Below are positions 7,727 through 15,531 of a DNA stretch of 64,000 bases, piece after piece. Within the stretch, counting starts at the first letter, position 1, and each line of letters starts with the position of its first letter. Both the position numbers and the translations under genes were made by a program. Under the pieces are notes generated by a model. It saw nothing but the letters and a program-made list of their open reading frames with translations. It ran no database searches and had not been told where the DNA came from. The DNA is from Clostridiaceae bacterium (lineage in GTDB: Bacteria; Bacillota; Clostridia; Lachnospirales; Lachnospiraceae), in the NCBI GenBank assembly GCA_902362865.1, contig CABIYE010000004.1, positions 62,001-126,000 on the forward strand, in the 5' to 3' direction.

Positions 7727-8755
7727 TTGGAGAAGAGAAAGTTAGCATCCGTACAGTATGTACATCATATCACACCCATTGAAGGTGCAGATAAGATTGA
7801 GTGTGTACATGTCCTGGGATGGCAGTGTGTAGCCAACAAGGGGCAGTTTCAGGTGGGAGACCGTTGCGTATATATAGAAGTGGATTCATTTCTTCCTGTA
7901 TGTGAGGAATTTGAGTTTCTAAGAAGCAGCAGTTTTAAAAAGTCAGAGATTCTTGGAGAAGGTTTCCGTTTAAAGACATTGAAGTTCAGAGGACAGATTT
8001 CACAGGGATTGGTCCAACCTTTATCGATTCTTCCGGAAGGTAAATATGAAATCGGAGCGGACGTGACAGAAGCTCTGGGTATTCGAAAATGGGAGATTGA
8101 GGAGAGAGTTACCAGCAGTGGTACGGTAATCGGAGATTTCCCTTATGGTATTACAAAGACAGATGAGCTTAGAGTTCAGTCTTATCCAGACTTAATCAGT
8201 GAGTTCAAGGAAATACCTGCTTACTATATCAGTACGAAGATGGATGGAACCAGCGTGACAATGTACTGGAAGGATGGTAAGTTTGGCGTCTGTGGACGAA
8301 ACTATGAATATGAAGATAACGATAAGTGTGCCATGTGGAAATATGCCCATGAGCATAAGATTGAAGAGCGTTTAAAAGAGAATAACATTCCTGATGTGGC
8401 AATTCAGGGCGAGTTCTGCGGAGCAGGGATTCAGAAAAACAGATTGAAGCTTGTAAAACCGGAATGGTATGTCTTCACGATAGTCAATATGGAGACCGGA
8501 CGTAGATATTCGCTTCAGCAGATGCAGGAACTTTGTGAGAAGGTCGGCCTTAAGATGGTACCTGTCGAAGAACAGGGAGAAGAATTTCCTTATAGTTCTG
8601 TTGAGAAACTGCTTGAAAGAGCAAAAGGAAAGTATGATTCCGGGATGAATAAGGAAGGGATTGTTATCAGACCAGTGGAGCCTGTTTATTCAAGAACAAT
8701 AGAAGGACCATTGTCCATGAAAGTTCTGAATAATGATTATTTGCTGAAGGAGTGA
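7727..8755 (+). CDS. RNA ligase of the Rnl5 (DraRnl) type
   Basis: A 342-residue ATP-dependent RNA ligase. The N-terminal OB-fold module (about residues 1-130: GADKIECVHVLGWQ, GDRCVYIEVDSFLP) is typical of Deinococcus DraRnl-like enzymes. The nucleotidyltransferase domain has motif I with the adenylated lysine (K171-M-D-G174), motif IV EGIVIRP and motif V SMKVLN. Such enzymes seal 3'-OH/5'-phosphate nicks with RNA at the 3' side. A TTG start with AGGAAGG about 10 bases upstream is the only good start. It follows kptA at 266 bp; both act on RNA ends, so a joint repair role is plausible but inferred. Confidence 0.85.
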   Translation: MEKRKLASVQYVHHITPIEGADKIECVHVLGWQCVANKGQFQVGDRCVYIEVDSFLPVCEEFEFLRSSSFKKSEILGEGFRLKTLKFRGQISQGLVQPLSILPEGKYEIGADVTEALGIRKWEIEERVTSSGTVIGDFPYGITKTDELRVQSYPDLISEFKEIPAYYISTKMDGTSVTMYWKDGKFGVCGRNYEYEDNDKCAMWKYAHEHKIEERLKENNIPDVAIQGEFCGAGIQKNRLKLVKPEWYVFTIVNMETGRRYSLQQMQELCEKVGLKMVPVEEQGEEFPYSSVEKLLERAKGKYDSGMNKEGIVIRPVEPVYSRTIEGPLSMKVLNNDYLLKE

Positions 8756-8809
8756 CAGGGATGACAAGAGGAATTATGTGAAAGATGGCGCAGGTTCAGG
8801 AGAAACCAG

Positions 8810-9481
8810 ATGTTTAAGAAGAGAAGAAAAGAGGATCTTGAGGAAGGACATACAAATAATATATGGAACAGGCGCGATTTTGTAATGTGCGGCTTGGGAG
8901 AAAAAAGCAGAGTGTTGGCAATTGTTAAGCATATCAGAAAGTGTATGAAGTGGAGTAAGCAGAGAGTTGTCAGAGGATATGCAGATTCGGATATCTGGAA
9001 TATGTATGGTTATCTACAGGTATTATTGCCGGACATGCTGGAATATCTGAAAAATCATCGTTGCGGTTCTCCTGGTTATTTTGGAGAGAACTATACAAAT
9101 GAGGATGGGATTCTTGTAAATGATACTTGCCATGAGGTCTGGGATAAGATACTGGATCGTATGATTTTTCTTTGGAGAGAAACAGATGAAGAAACATGCT
9201 CTAAAAAAAATCCATACGAAGAGGAGTATATGAAAGCTCTCGATGAATTCACAGATAAATATGGAATATTTGGAGAAAAACTTCAGACACCGGAAGAACT
9301 GGAAGCCAATCGAAAACGTGGAGGCGGTGGCACTGTTCATTTTATGCATGAGCTGCCAGAATACAAAGAGATATCGGAAAAAAACATGGAAGAAGAAAAG
9401 AAGTTGGAACAGTACAGAATCGACTGTAAAGACGAGGTTATGGATTTGATGAAAGAACACTTCTTTGCCTTGTGGGATTAA
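8810..9481 (+). CDS. Conserved hypothetical protein
   Basis: A 223-residue soluble, charged protein with an aromatic-rich centre (YADSDIWNMYGYLQVLLPDM) and a C-terminal helix ending in LMKEHFFALWD. It resembles, from memory, uncharacterised proteins found in phages and bacteria with the same '...YSDSDVWN... HFFxLWD' endings, for which I know no function. AGGAG precedes the ATG at normal spacing. It follows the RNA ligase by 54 bp in the same direction and may share its operon. Confidence 0.55.
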   Translation: MFKKRRKEDLEEGHTNNIWNRRDFVMCGLGEKSRVLAIVKHIRKCMKWSKQRVVRGYADSDIWNMYGYLQVLLPDMLEYLKNHRCGSPGYFGENYTNEDGILVNDTCHEVWDKILDRMIFLWRETDEETCSKKNPYEEEYMKALDEFTDKYGIFGEKLQTPEELEANRKRGGGGTVHFMHELPEYKEISEKNMEEEKKLEQYRIDCKDEVMDLMKEHFFALWD

Positions 9482-9592
9482 AACGAATGAATTTTCCTGG
9501 AGAAGTGGTAAGAAACTTCTGAGATTGGCTTGCGATTTACCAGCGGATAAAGTAAACTAAAACTAAGAAAGTATAGGGAATATATGTTGAAG

Positions 9593-9634
9593 CAATTGCT
9601 TGCTGAGAATGGGGAGTGAGCAATTGTTTTTTCA
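9593..9634 (+). terminator. Probable terminator after the RNA ligase operon
   Basis: CAATTGCT (9593-9600) pairs with AGCAATTG (9619-9626) across an 18-base loop, followed by a T-rich run. A short ORF remnant (MEERRRFREKLKEALKKVV, 9641-9700) follows and is not counted as a gene. Confidence 0.6.
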
Positions 9635-9717
9635 ACTATTATGGAAGAACGCCGCCGGTTCCGTGAAAAGCTGAAAGAGGCTCTGAAAAAAGTGGTGTGA
9701 ATCAGGAAGGAGAGTGT

Positions 9718-10149
9718 ATGAAGTACAGACCTGAATATGATCCAAAGGTAATTGGGAAAAATTTAAAACGGCTGAGAGAAGCGAAGAATCTGTCTGTGAA
9801 TGAGGTAAGAGAGTACTTGCGTCTCAGCAAACAGGCAGTTTATAATTATGAAAGTGGTAAGCGATATCCGCAGTCAGATACCATGTTTGCGTTAATGGAA
9901 CTGTATGAAGCAGATCTGCATGACATTATAGATGAACACGTGGAAGTCTCTGCGATCATGGACATGCCATGTAATGCATTGGAAGAATCTGAACAAACGA
10001 TTTGTAAGGAAGCAAGTTGTGATGTATTAGAGAATACGGAGCCTGAGGCAGTACAGGGAATCGAGATGGTGGTTACGAATGTAATCTCGATTGAAGAGCG
10101 CAGGAAAAAATATGCGGAGTTGTTAGGCAAATACTATAAAGCTGGGTAA
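9718..10149 (+). CDS. XRE-family helix-turn-helix regulator
   Basis: A 143-residue protein. Residues ~8-65 form an XRE/Cro-type HTH (IGKNLKRLREAKNLSVNEV, LRLSKQAVYNYESGKRYP). An acidic middle follows, then a short C-terminal helix (ISIEERRKKYAELLGKYYK). AAGGAGAG precedes ATG 9718 at good spacing, so the upstream in-frame GTG (9697) is rejected. Genes of this layout are common single regulators in Lachnospiraceae accessory regions; the target is unknown. Confidence 0.75.
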   Translation: MKYRPEYDPKVIGKNLKRLREAKNLSVNEVREYLRLSKQAVYNYESGKRYPQSDTMFALMELYEADLHDIIDEHVEVSAIMDMPCNALEESEQTICKEASCDVLENTEPEAVQGIEMVVTNVISIEERRKKYAELLGKYYKAG

Positions 10150-10244
10150 AGGTGGACAGCCATAAGCTTATGGATATGAGTGTGAGGCTGATGATCTGTA
10201 TGCCTATAGCAAAACGCTCGCGGATCAGGGGAAAGGGGTTGCAA

Positions 10245-10850
10245 ATGAATAAAAAAATATGGGATTTATATGCACCAATATATGAACGGGCAATGCGTTC
10301 AGATCGTAAAATTTATCAGACAATGTATGACAGGATTCCAAAAGTTATTCAAGAAAAAGATGTGCTGGAAATCGCTACCGGTCCCGGATTGCTGGCAAAG
10401 CATGTGGCATATGCTGCAAATAAAATGATTGCCACGGATTATTCCGAAGGAATGATTGCGGAAGCCAGAAAAGGAAAATACCCTGCTAATCTGACATTTG
10501 AAGTTGCAGATGCTACAGACCTGCCGTTTGATGATAGTTCCTTTGATGTGGTTCTGATTGCCAATGCACTTCATGTTATGTCGGATCCGGAAAAGGCGCT
10601 CATGGAAATAAAACGGGTATTGAAGGATAAAGGAATACTGATTGCGCCTAATTTTGTAAATCATAAAGGTGGGTTTATAAGCCGCATATGGTCGGGCATA
10701 CTGAAAATAGCAGGAATAGGTTTTGAACATCAGTGGAAGGAAGAGGAATACAGGCAATTTCTTGAAAAAAACGGATGGAAAGTAAAAAACTGGAAATTAA
10801 TGCAGGCGCGTATCCCTATTGTCTATGTTGAATGTGTAAGAGAACGGTAG
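10245..10850 (+). CDS. Class I SAM-dependent methyltransferase
   Basis: A 201-residue small-molecule-type methyltransferase. The SAM-binding motif I is VLEIATGPGLLAKHV, followed by the acidic residue motif (ATDYSEGMIAEARKG), motif II/III (VADATDLPFDDSSFDVVLIANALHVM) and VLKDKGILIAPN. It resembles UbiE/Methyltransf_11 proteins; the substrate is unknown. The ATG at 10245, after AAAGGGG, gives the standard N-terminus (MNKKIWDLYAPIYERAM). The open frame extends upstream to 10152 but that part is not family-like and may be remnant sequence. Confidence 0.85.
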   Translation: MNKKIWDLYAPIYERAMRSDRKIYQTMYDRIPKVIQEKDVLEIATGPGLLAKHVAYAANKMIATDYSEGMIAEARKGKYPANLTFEVADATDLPFDDSSFDVVLIANALHVMSDPEKALMEIKRVLKDKGILIAPNFVNHKGGFISRIWSGILKIAGIGFEHQWKEEEYRQFLEKNGWKVKNWKLMQARIPIVYVECVRER

Positions 10851-10863
10851 ATTCCGGTGTTAT

Positions 10864-10896
10864 GTGGGGCCGCAGCCTTCTAAGCTGCGGCACCAC
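10864..10896. terminator. Hairpin between convergent genes
   Basis: GCCGCAGC (10869-10876) and GCTGCGGC (10884-10891) form an 8-bp stem, extended outward by GTGG/CCAC with one mismatch. There is no long T-run on either strand, but its place between convergent genes suggests a shared, perhaps weak, terminator. Confidence 0.55.
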
Positions 10897-10905
10897 TAAG
10901 TTTCA

Positions 10906-11478
10906 TTATTTTTTCATCAGTTCGACACCGGCATTCCAGGCAGTTGCAACTTTCTCTCCGGTGGAGTAGTAACCATTCTGGAATTGATCAAACATGAGTG
11001 CCTGAAGTTTTGTCGGATCGACCTTTCCATTTTCAGAGAGTACGTTTTCTTCTGCTTTAACATTTACAATCTTTCCAACGATTGCGGATACATACTCGGT
11101 TTCCAGAAATTCCAGCAGTTCGCATTCCATAACAACAGGAAATTCCTCAATAATCGGAGCGTTTACTTTATCACTCTTTACGGCATGGTAACCGGTACGT
11201 TCAAATTTGTCATTAATTTTATTTCCGGAAGCGATGCCAAAGAAATCTGCAACATCTACATGTGCTTCATCAGCCAAAGCGACAGTAAAAGCTTTGCTTT
11301 CCTGAATATTCAACCAGGTCTTCTTGCCTTCGCCGATAAACAGAATGATTTTATCCATATCGCAAATCTGACCCCAAGCTACATTCATTACATTTACTTT
11401 TTCGTTTGCGTCATATGCGGCTACCATCAGAACCGGCATTGGATAGACAGCCGGAATGACACCAATATCTTTCTTCAT
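10906..11478 (-). CDS. Flavin reductase-like (flavoredoxin-type) FMN protein
   Basis: A 190-residue protein with the flavin reductase-like fold. An N-terminal strand (VIPAVYPMPVLMVAAYD) is followed by VNVMNVAWGQICDMDKIILFIGE, typical of FMN-binding flavoredoxins; later comes DFFGIASGNKINDKFERTGY, then the shared MECELLEFLETEYVSAIVGKI strand region. Such proteins reduce or carry FMN; the electron donor is unknown. AGGAGG lies just upstream of its ATG on the minus strand. It is convergent with the methyltransferase and appears monocistronic. Confidence 0.85.
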   Translation of the reverse strand: MKKDIGVIPAVYPMPVLMVAAYDANEKVNVMNVAWGQICDMDKIILFIGEGKKTWLNIQESKAFTVALADEAHVDVADFFGIASGNKINDKFERTGYHAVKSDKVNAPIIEEFPVVMECELLEFLETEYVSAIVGKIVNVKAEENVLSENGKVDPTKLQALMFDQFQNGYYSTGEKVATAWNAGVELMKK

Positions 11479-11556
11479 ATTGTAGATACCTCCTTATAAT
11501 GATTTGATTGTATTTCTTTATGAATCTACTTATAATTATATTAATATCGGGAAAGG

Positions 11557-12390
11557 ATGGCAAGTTTTTCAGTGATATATTTGAGTAGTTTTAAGCTAAG
11601 TAAAGAGAGAATAAATAACCCCAATATATATCCGTATAATGTATTTCATGGGAAAGATGTGGAGCCATTTGTCTTTTCGCCAGTTACAGTGCTATATGGG
11701 AATAACGGATCCGGGAAATCTACTATTCTAAATATCATAGCGAACAAGCTTATGTTAAAAGGCAAGGAGTATGCAACCAGCAATTCTTTCGGGAGTGTAG
11801 ATTACTGTGGCAGATTTTCATCGGAATGCAGGTTTAGTTTCGGAGATGATGAGTCTGGGAATACAATTAGAAAACTTCCGGAGAATAGCAGGTTTATTAA
11901 GAGCGAGGATATTTTATACGAGATCAAAAAAATTCAGCAAAGACAGATTCTGGCTGATGGCATGGAATATGATTATATGAAAAATGGACATTCGCACAAA
12001 GAGGCAGCAGATTATTTCCGGACGAAAGAAGGAATGCAGCAGATTGAATATATAGAATTTGCGCAGGAAAAATATTCAAATGGGGAAACAGCGATGCAAT
12101 TCTTTGAGGACTATCTGCTACCGGATGCATTATATCTGCTGGATGAACCGGAGGTATCGCTGTCACCGGCAAATCAGGTATTACTGGCAAAAGAGATTAA
12201 TAAGCTGGCGAGACTGCTTTCGTGTCAGTTTATTATTGCGACACATTCGCCGTTTATGCTTGGAACACTGGATTCTAAAATATATAATATAGATACGGAA
12301 GATTATAGTATTTGTGAATGGTACGATCTTGAAAACGTGAGATATTTTTATGATTTTTTTAAGAAGCATGAAAGTGAATTTGAAAGATGA
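11557..12390 (+). CDS. AAA/ABC-type ATPase (AAA_21-like)
   Basis: A 277-residue single-domain ATPase. Walker A is GNNGSGKST (about residues 48-56), Walker B YLLDEPEVSLSP, with a downstream IATHSPFML switch motif, as in SMC/Rad50-like 'AAA family ATPase' proteins. The ribosome site is unusual: GGAAAGG abuts the ATG. No nuclease or TOPRIM partner lies beside it; the next gene is a truncated fragment. Orphan ATPases of this type are common in Firmicutes and some belong to defence systems, but nothing here proves that. Confidence 0.75.
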   Translation: MASFSVIYLSSFKLSKERINNPNIYPYNVFHGKDVEPFVFSPVTVLYGNNGSGKSTILNIIANKLMLKGKEYATSNSFGSVDYCGRFSSECRFSFGDDESGNTIRKLPENSRFIKSEDILYEIKKIQQRQILADGMEYDYMKNGHSHKEAADYFRTKEGMQQIEYIEFAQEKYSNGETAMQFFEDYLLPDALYLLDEPEVSLSPANQVLLAKEINKLARLLSCQFIIATHSPFMLGTLDSKIYNIDTEDYSICEWYDLENVRYFYDFFKKHESEFER

Positions 12391-12411
12391 TATAGTATAA
12401 GATACGGGATT

Positions 12412-12960
12412 TTGGAGGGGTACGATGGAAATATAAAGAACAGGAATATAAATATCATAACGGATTTGAAGGGAAATAAGATTGTCCTGATTAATGATAT
12501 TATTTTTAAAGGAAAGAAAGCAATCAACTGGAATGATGTAAAGGTTTACCTGGAATCCTATGTAAGAGAGTTTTATGAAATTGCTGATACAAAGGATATT
12601 GTGTATATCGGGAAAGACTTGCCGGATGAATATACAGGTTCCAGATATACTTATTCGCTGAAGGGTGCGAATGCAAAAGCAAAGGCGAATGCTTCCCAAG
12701 GGATACCGGAAATGTTGGAAATAGCAGTTGGTAAACAATTTCGGGAAAACTCCGGAGAGAAACATTTGAGAAATGCGGCAAATGGATGGTACAGGTATGA
12801 TTCCCGTTTTGCGCTTCCTGTTTATGATGAATCGGGAGAGGTGGAGCGGTATAATATTTTTCATGCGTCTATGCTGATACGCCACGCGAATGATGGAAAA
12901 ATGTATTTATATGATGTTTTAGACATAAAAAAAGAAACGAGCAACCCGTTCAAATCATAA
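12412..12960 (+). pseudogene. Fragment of a large mobile-element polyprotein (C-terminal domain)
   Basis: A 182-codon open frame with no plausible start or ribosome site (a TTG opens it). From codon ~45 it reads like the C-terminal domain of large phage or conjugative-element proteins of the polyvalent-protein/MuF type (DLPDEYTGSRYTYSLKGANA, then a GWYRYDSRFALPVYDESG strand block and KMYLYDVLDIKKE). The family identification is tentative. The missing N-terminus suggests a 5'-truncated relic, fitting the other fragments up to 13.6 kb. The function, if any, is unknown. Confidence 0.5.
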
Positions 12961-13180
12961 AATTCTACTTGGCAAAAACCCATTTCCTAAGACCCACTAT
13001 AGAATATGATTGGGCATCTGTCAAGCAATATTTTGAATCCAGCATTGAAACTGTAACAGTTCAGCCCGCGTCATTCGCAAAACGCATCTGCGATGCTTCT
13101 CCGCTGCTATGCAGCTATTTTTGCTCATAAAATGGCGCTCCACTCATAAGTCAAACAGTAGGAATCAGAGATATATCAAA

Positions 13181-13224
13181 AGAGTGAAGATACCGCGATG
13201 GAAAAGTATCTTCACTCTTTTCTT
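13181..13224. terminator. Bidirectional 13-bp-stem terminator
   Basis: AGAGTGAAGATAC (13181-13193) pairs perfectly with GTATCTTCACTCT (13206-13218); T-rich tails occur on both strands. It directly follows the stop of the HxlR fragment on the minus strand and is its natural terminator. The preceding 12961-13180 holds no recognisable gene. Confidence 0.8.
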
Positions 13225-13457
13225 TTACAACATGTTTTTATAAGCATTTCCCCACTCAACCATGGAATCAAGAATTGGTTTCAAAGACTTTCCTAAATCA
13301 CTTAATGCATATTCTACTCTTGGCGGAACTTCCGGATAGACCGTTCTTGTAATCAAACCATCGTTTTCCATAGAGCGAAGGCTGTCAGTGAGAACCTTCT
13401 GGCTGATGCCTTCTAAATCCCTTTTGAGTTCGTTGAAACGCCAGGGGCGTTGTAAAA
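13225..13457 (-). pseudogene. HxlR-family regulator, C-terminal fragment
   Basis: The minus strand reads WRFNELKRDLEGISQKVLTD, then LRSMENDGLITRTVYPEVPP and RVEYALSDLGKSLKPILDSM, ending AYKNML-stop. This is the DNA-binding half and C-terminus of an HxlR (MarR-like) regulator. The frame closes with a TAA upstream, and there is no start codon, so the first ~30 residues are missing. They are replaced by the start of an unrelated gene (next entry). Confidence 0.8.
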
Positions 13458-13570
13458 GATTCCTTTTTTATATCATCTACAATTACTTCCTTCAGCTCTA
13501 CGGTTTCACTTTCCCGGAAAAGTATAATACCATCTCCCTTGCTTTCATTCGCTGGACACATTATGCCCAC
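13458..13570 (-). pseudogene. AlbA_2-domain protein, N-terminal fragment
   Basis: From the ATG at 13570 the minus strand reads MGIMCPANESKGDGIILFRE, then SETVELKEVIVDDIKKE, the usual beginning of 'ATP-binding'/AlbA_2 (Schlafen-like) proteins. After about 37 codons it runs out of family sequence exactly where the HxlR fragment begins, in another frame. A deletion has joined the 5' end of one gene to the 3' end of another. Both are dead. Confidence 0.65.
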
Positions 13571-13716
13571 AAATACAGATAAGTATTACACCTAAATCAG
13601 TGCTGTTTTCCAAGTTACAGAATGAGAACATATCAATTCTACTCATTATTCTAGCCAGCGTTTGATACGATTGACACGATAAATGATATCATAGAAGTGT
13701 AATTGAATCTGTTGTC

Positions 13717-14583
13717 TTATAATTGTTCCAATACCGCTCCAATGTCTGCATCGATGCAGATGGAGCGCTCTGCGATTTTTGATGGTGCATAAGCTTCCCC
13801 ATAATTGATACAGGCATAGACAGCCTTCGGGTTCTGCGCAGTCATCTGCCAGAATGGATATTTAATAATCCCGGGGGTGTTTATACCAACGCCAAGCTCC
13901 AAGAATAATACGTTAAGTCCTTTATGCCTGCGGAGAAAGTCAGAATATCTTTCACTTGCACGGTACCAGCCGTCATCCTGAACAAAGGTATTATCAGCTC
14001 TTAAATTCATTGTCATTGGTTTTCCACAGACGGGGCAATAGGGAATTAGCCTGGCAGGTATCTTCCGATTGGTCTGTTGTTTTACCATATCACGGATAAC
14101 TGTCTCGTTATCATAGGTGGCATTATGGCAAGGCTTGCTGCATTGAAACAAACCGTAATCACCCTGCGTATAAAACAATCTGTGCTTATCAAACCCTGCT
14201 TTCTGGAATTGGTGGTCAACATTGGTTGTAAGCACAAAATAATCTTTGTCTTTTACAAGTTCAAACAGTTTTTTATATGTTCCATTATCCCTGTCTCGAT
14301 AGCGATTGATAAAAATATATCTCGACCAATACGCCCAATGTTCTTCAAGGCTTTCAAAAGGATAAAATCCACCGGAGTACATATCACGGAAACCGTATTT
14401 TTGGGTGAAATCCGAAAAATTGTCCTCGAAGCGTTTTCCTGTATATGTGAAGCCTGCTGAGGTGGATAATCCTGCGCCTGCTCCGATAATTACCGCTTCT
14501 GCATTTTGCAAAAGTTCTTTTGTCCGGTTGATATTATCCAAGTATTCTTTTGTAGATGTCGTAATCTTCCTGTTTGAAAACAT
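13717..14583 (-). CDS. SirTM-type macrodomain-linked sirtuin
   Basis: A 288-residue SIR2 protein of the class M type that ADP-ribosylates proteins in some pathogens rather than deacetylating them. It shows VIIGAGAGLSTSAGF at residues ~32-46, FVLTTNVDHQFQKAGFDKHR with the catalytic-region histidine, a zinc knuckle (CSKPC ... CPVCGKPM), and ELGVGINTPGIIKYPFW. The first ATG lies inside the end of the macrodomain gene; an in-frame TTG at 14541, overlapping the macrodomain stop, would give a more usual N-terminus. The lipoyl-carrier (GcvH-L) and LplA2 partners known from SirTM operons are absent here. Confidence 0.88.
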   Translation of the reverse strand: MFSNRKITTSTKEYLDNINRTKELLQNAEAVIIGAGAGLSTSAGFTYTGKRFEDNFSDFTQKYGFRDMYSGGFYPFESLEEHWAYWSRYIFINRYRDRDNGTYKKLFELVKDKDYFVLTTNVDHQFQKAGFDKHRLFYTQGDYGLFQCSKPCHNATYDNETVIRDMVKQQTNRKIPARLIPYCPVCGKPMTMNLRADNTFVQDDGWYRASERYSDFLRRHKGLNVLFLELGVGINTPGIIKYPFWQMTAQNPKAVYACINYGEAYAPSKIAERSICIDADIGAVLEQL

Positions 14584-15313
14584 TAAATACCACCCTTTCT
14601 ATCTGTGTGTCTGTCTGTAAAAATTCTGTAACTGTCTGTACGGCAATTTCTGCCGCTTTTTTCTGTGGAAAATGAAACTCTCCTGTGGAGATACAGCAAA
14701 AGGCAATACTTTTCAGCCCCTTGTCAGAAGCAAGTTGTAAACATGACCGATAGCAGTCTGCAAGCTGCCTTCGATGTGTTTCCGTAAGAAGACCGGACAC
14801 AATCGGCCCGACGGTATGAAGCACATAGCGGCATGGAAGATTATAGGCAGGGGTTATTTTTGCCCCGCCTGTCGGCTCGTCATAGCCCTGTTCGTTCATA
14901 ATTTTATCGCAAGCTAAACGAAGCTGTATGCCGCTGACGCTGTGAATGATATTATCCACGCAGGAATGGCAGGGGATGAAACAGCCCCTTAAAGCGCTGT
15001 TCGCGGCATTTACGATTGCATCAATTTTTAGCGTGGTAATATCGCCGCGCCATAATACCAGACGGCTATTCAAAGGAGAAACCGGCAATAAAGCGCTATC
15101 TGTAATTCCTTTTTCTGCTACTTCTTCACTTAAATATTCATTCTGAAGCGCAAGAAAGCTGTCACTTATCGGACGGGGGGAACGAATATTCATCAGACTC
15201 CTAAGAAGCCTTTTTTGTTCATTTTCATTTGTGGGTATCTGCATTTCTCTGTACTGCGGCAGTTCTGTAAGCAATTCTTTAATCAAAATTTCCCGCTTTT
15301 CTTTATGTGTCAT
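14534..15313 (-). CDS. Macrodomain protein-ADP-ribose hydrolase (SirTM-linked)
   Basis: A 259-residue protein: a helical N-terminal extension (~80 residues) and a macrodomain with LVLWRGDITTLKIDAIVNAA, the Zn-type loop GCFIPCHSCVDNIIHS, and EPTGGAKITPAYNLPCRYVLHTVGP. The cysteine/histidine loop is the mark of the zinc-containing macrodomains that remove ADP-ribose added by SirTM. It is first in a two-gene operon and overlaps the sirtuin gene by 50 bp (or 8 bp if the sirtuin starts at its TTG). Together they form a writer-eraser pair; the substrate protein is not evident here. Confidence 0.9.
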   Translation of the reverse strand: MTHKEKREILIKELLTELPQYREMQIPTNENEQKRLLRSLMNIRSPRPISDSFLALQNEYLSEEVAEKGITDSALLPVSPLNSRLVLWRGDITTLKIDAIVNAANSALRGCFIPCHSCVDNIIHSVSGIQLRLACDKIMNEQGYDEPTGGAKITPAYNLPCRYVLHTVGPIVSGLLTETHRRQLADCYRSCLQLASDKGLKSIAFCCISTGEFHFPQKKAAEIAVQTVTEFLQTDTQIERVVFNVFKQEDYDIYKRILG

Positions 15314-15531
15314 TTCTATCCCTCCTGAATATTATGCCATCATTGTATCGCTGACGGTGTCAACTGTAAAGTACGTACAATATTGTGCCGTAGTTACCGC
15401 AAGGAAACCATAGTGAAGAAATATACGATGGCTTTAGAGACGAAAGGAGAGGTATAAGAACACTTTCAGAAGTTGTTTTTTACTTATAAATAGGGTAAGA
15501 TAATAAGTAAGAAAGCAAGGGGGATGCGGGA

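Noticed and set aside
12181..12885. 234-codon minus-strand frame across the ATPase and the following fragment
   Set aside because: Antisense to conserved sequence in both genes, with no ribosome site or domain.
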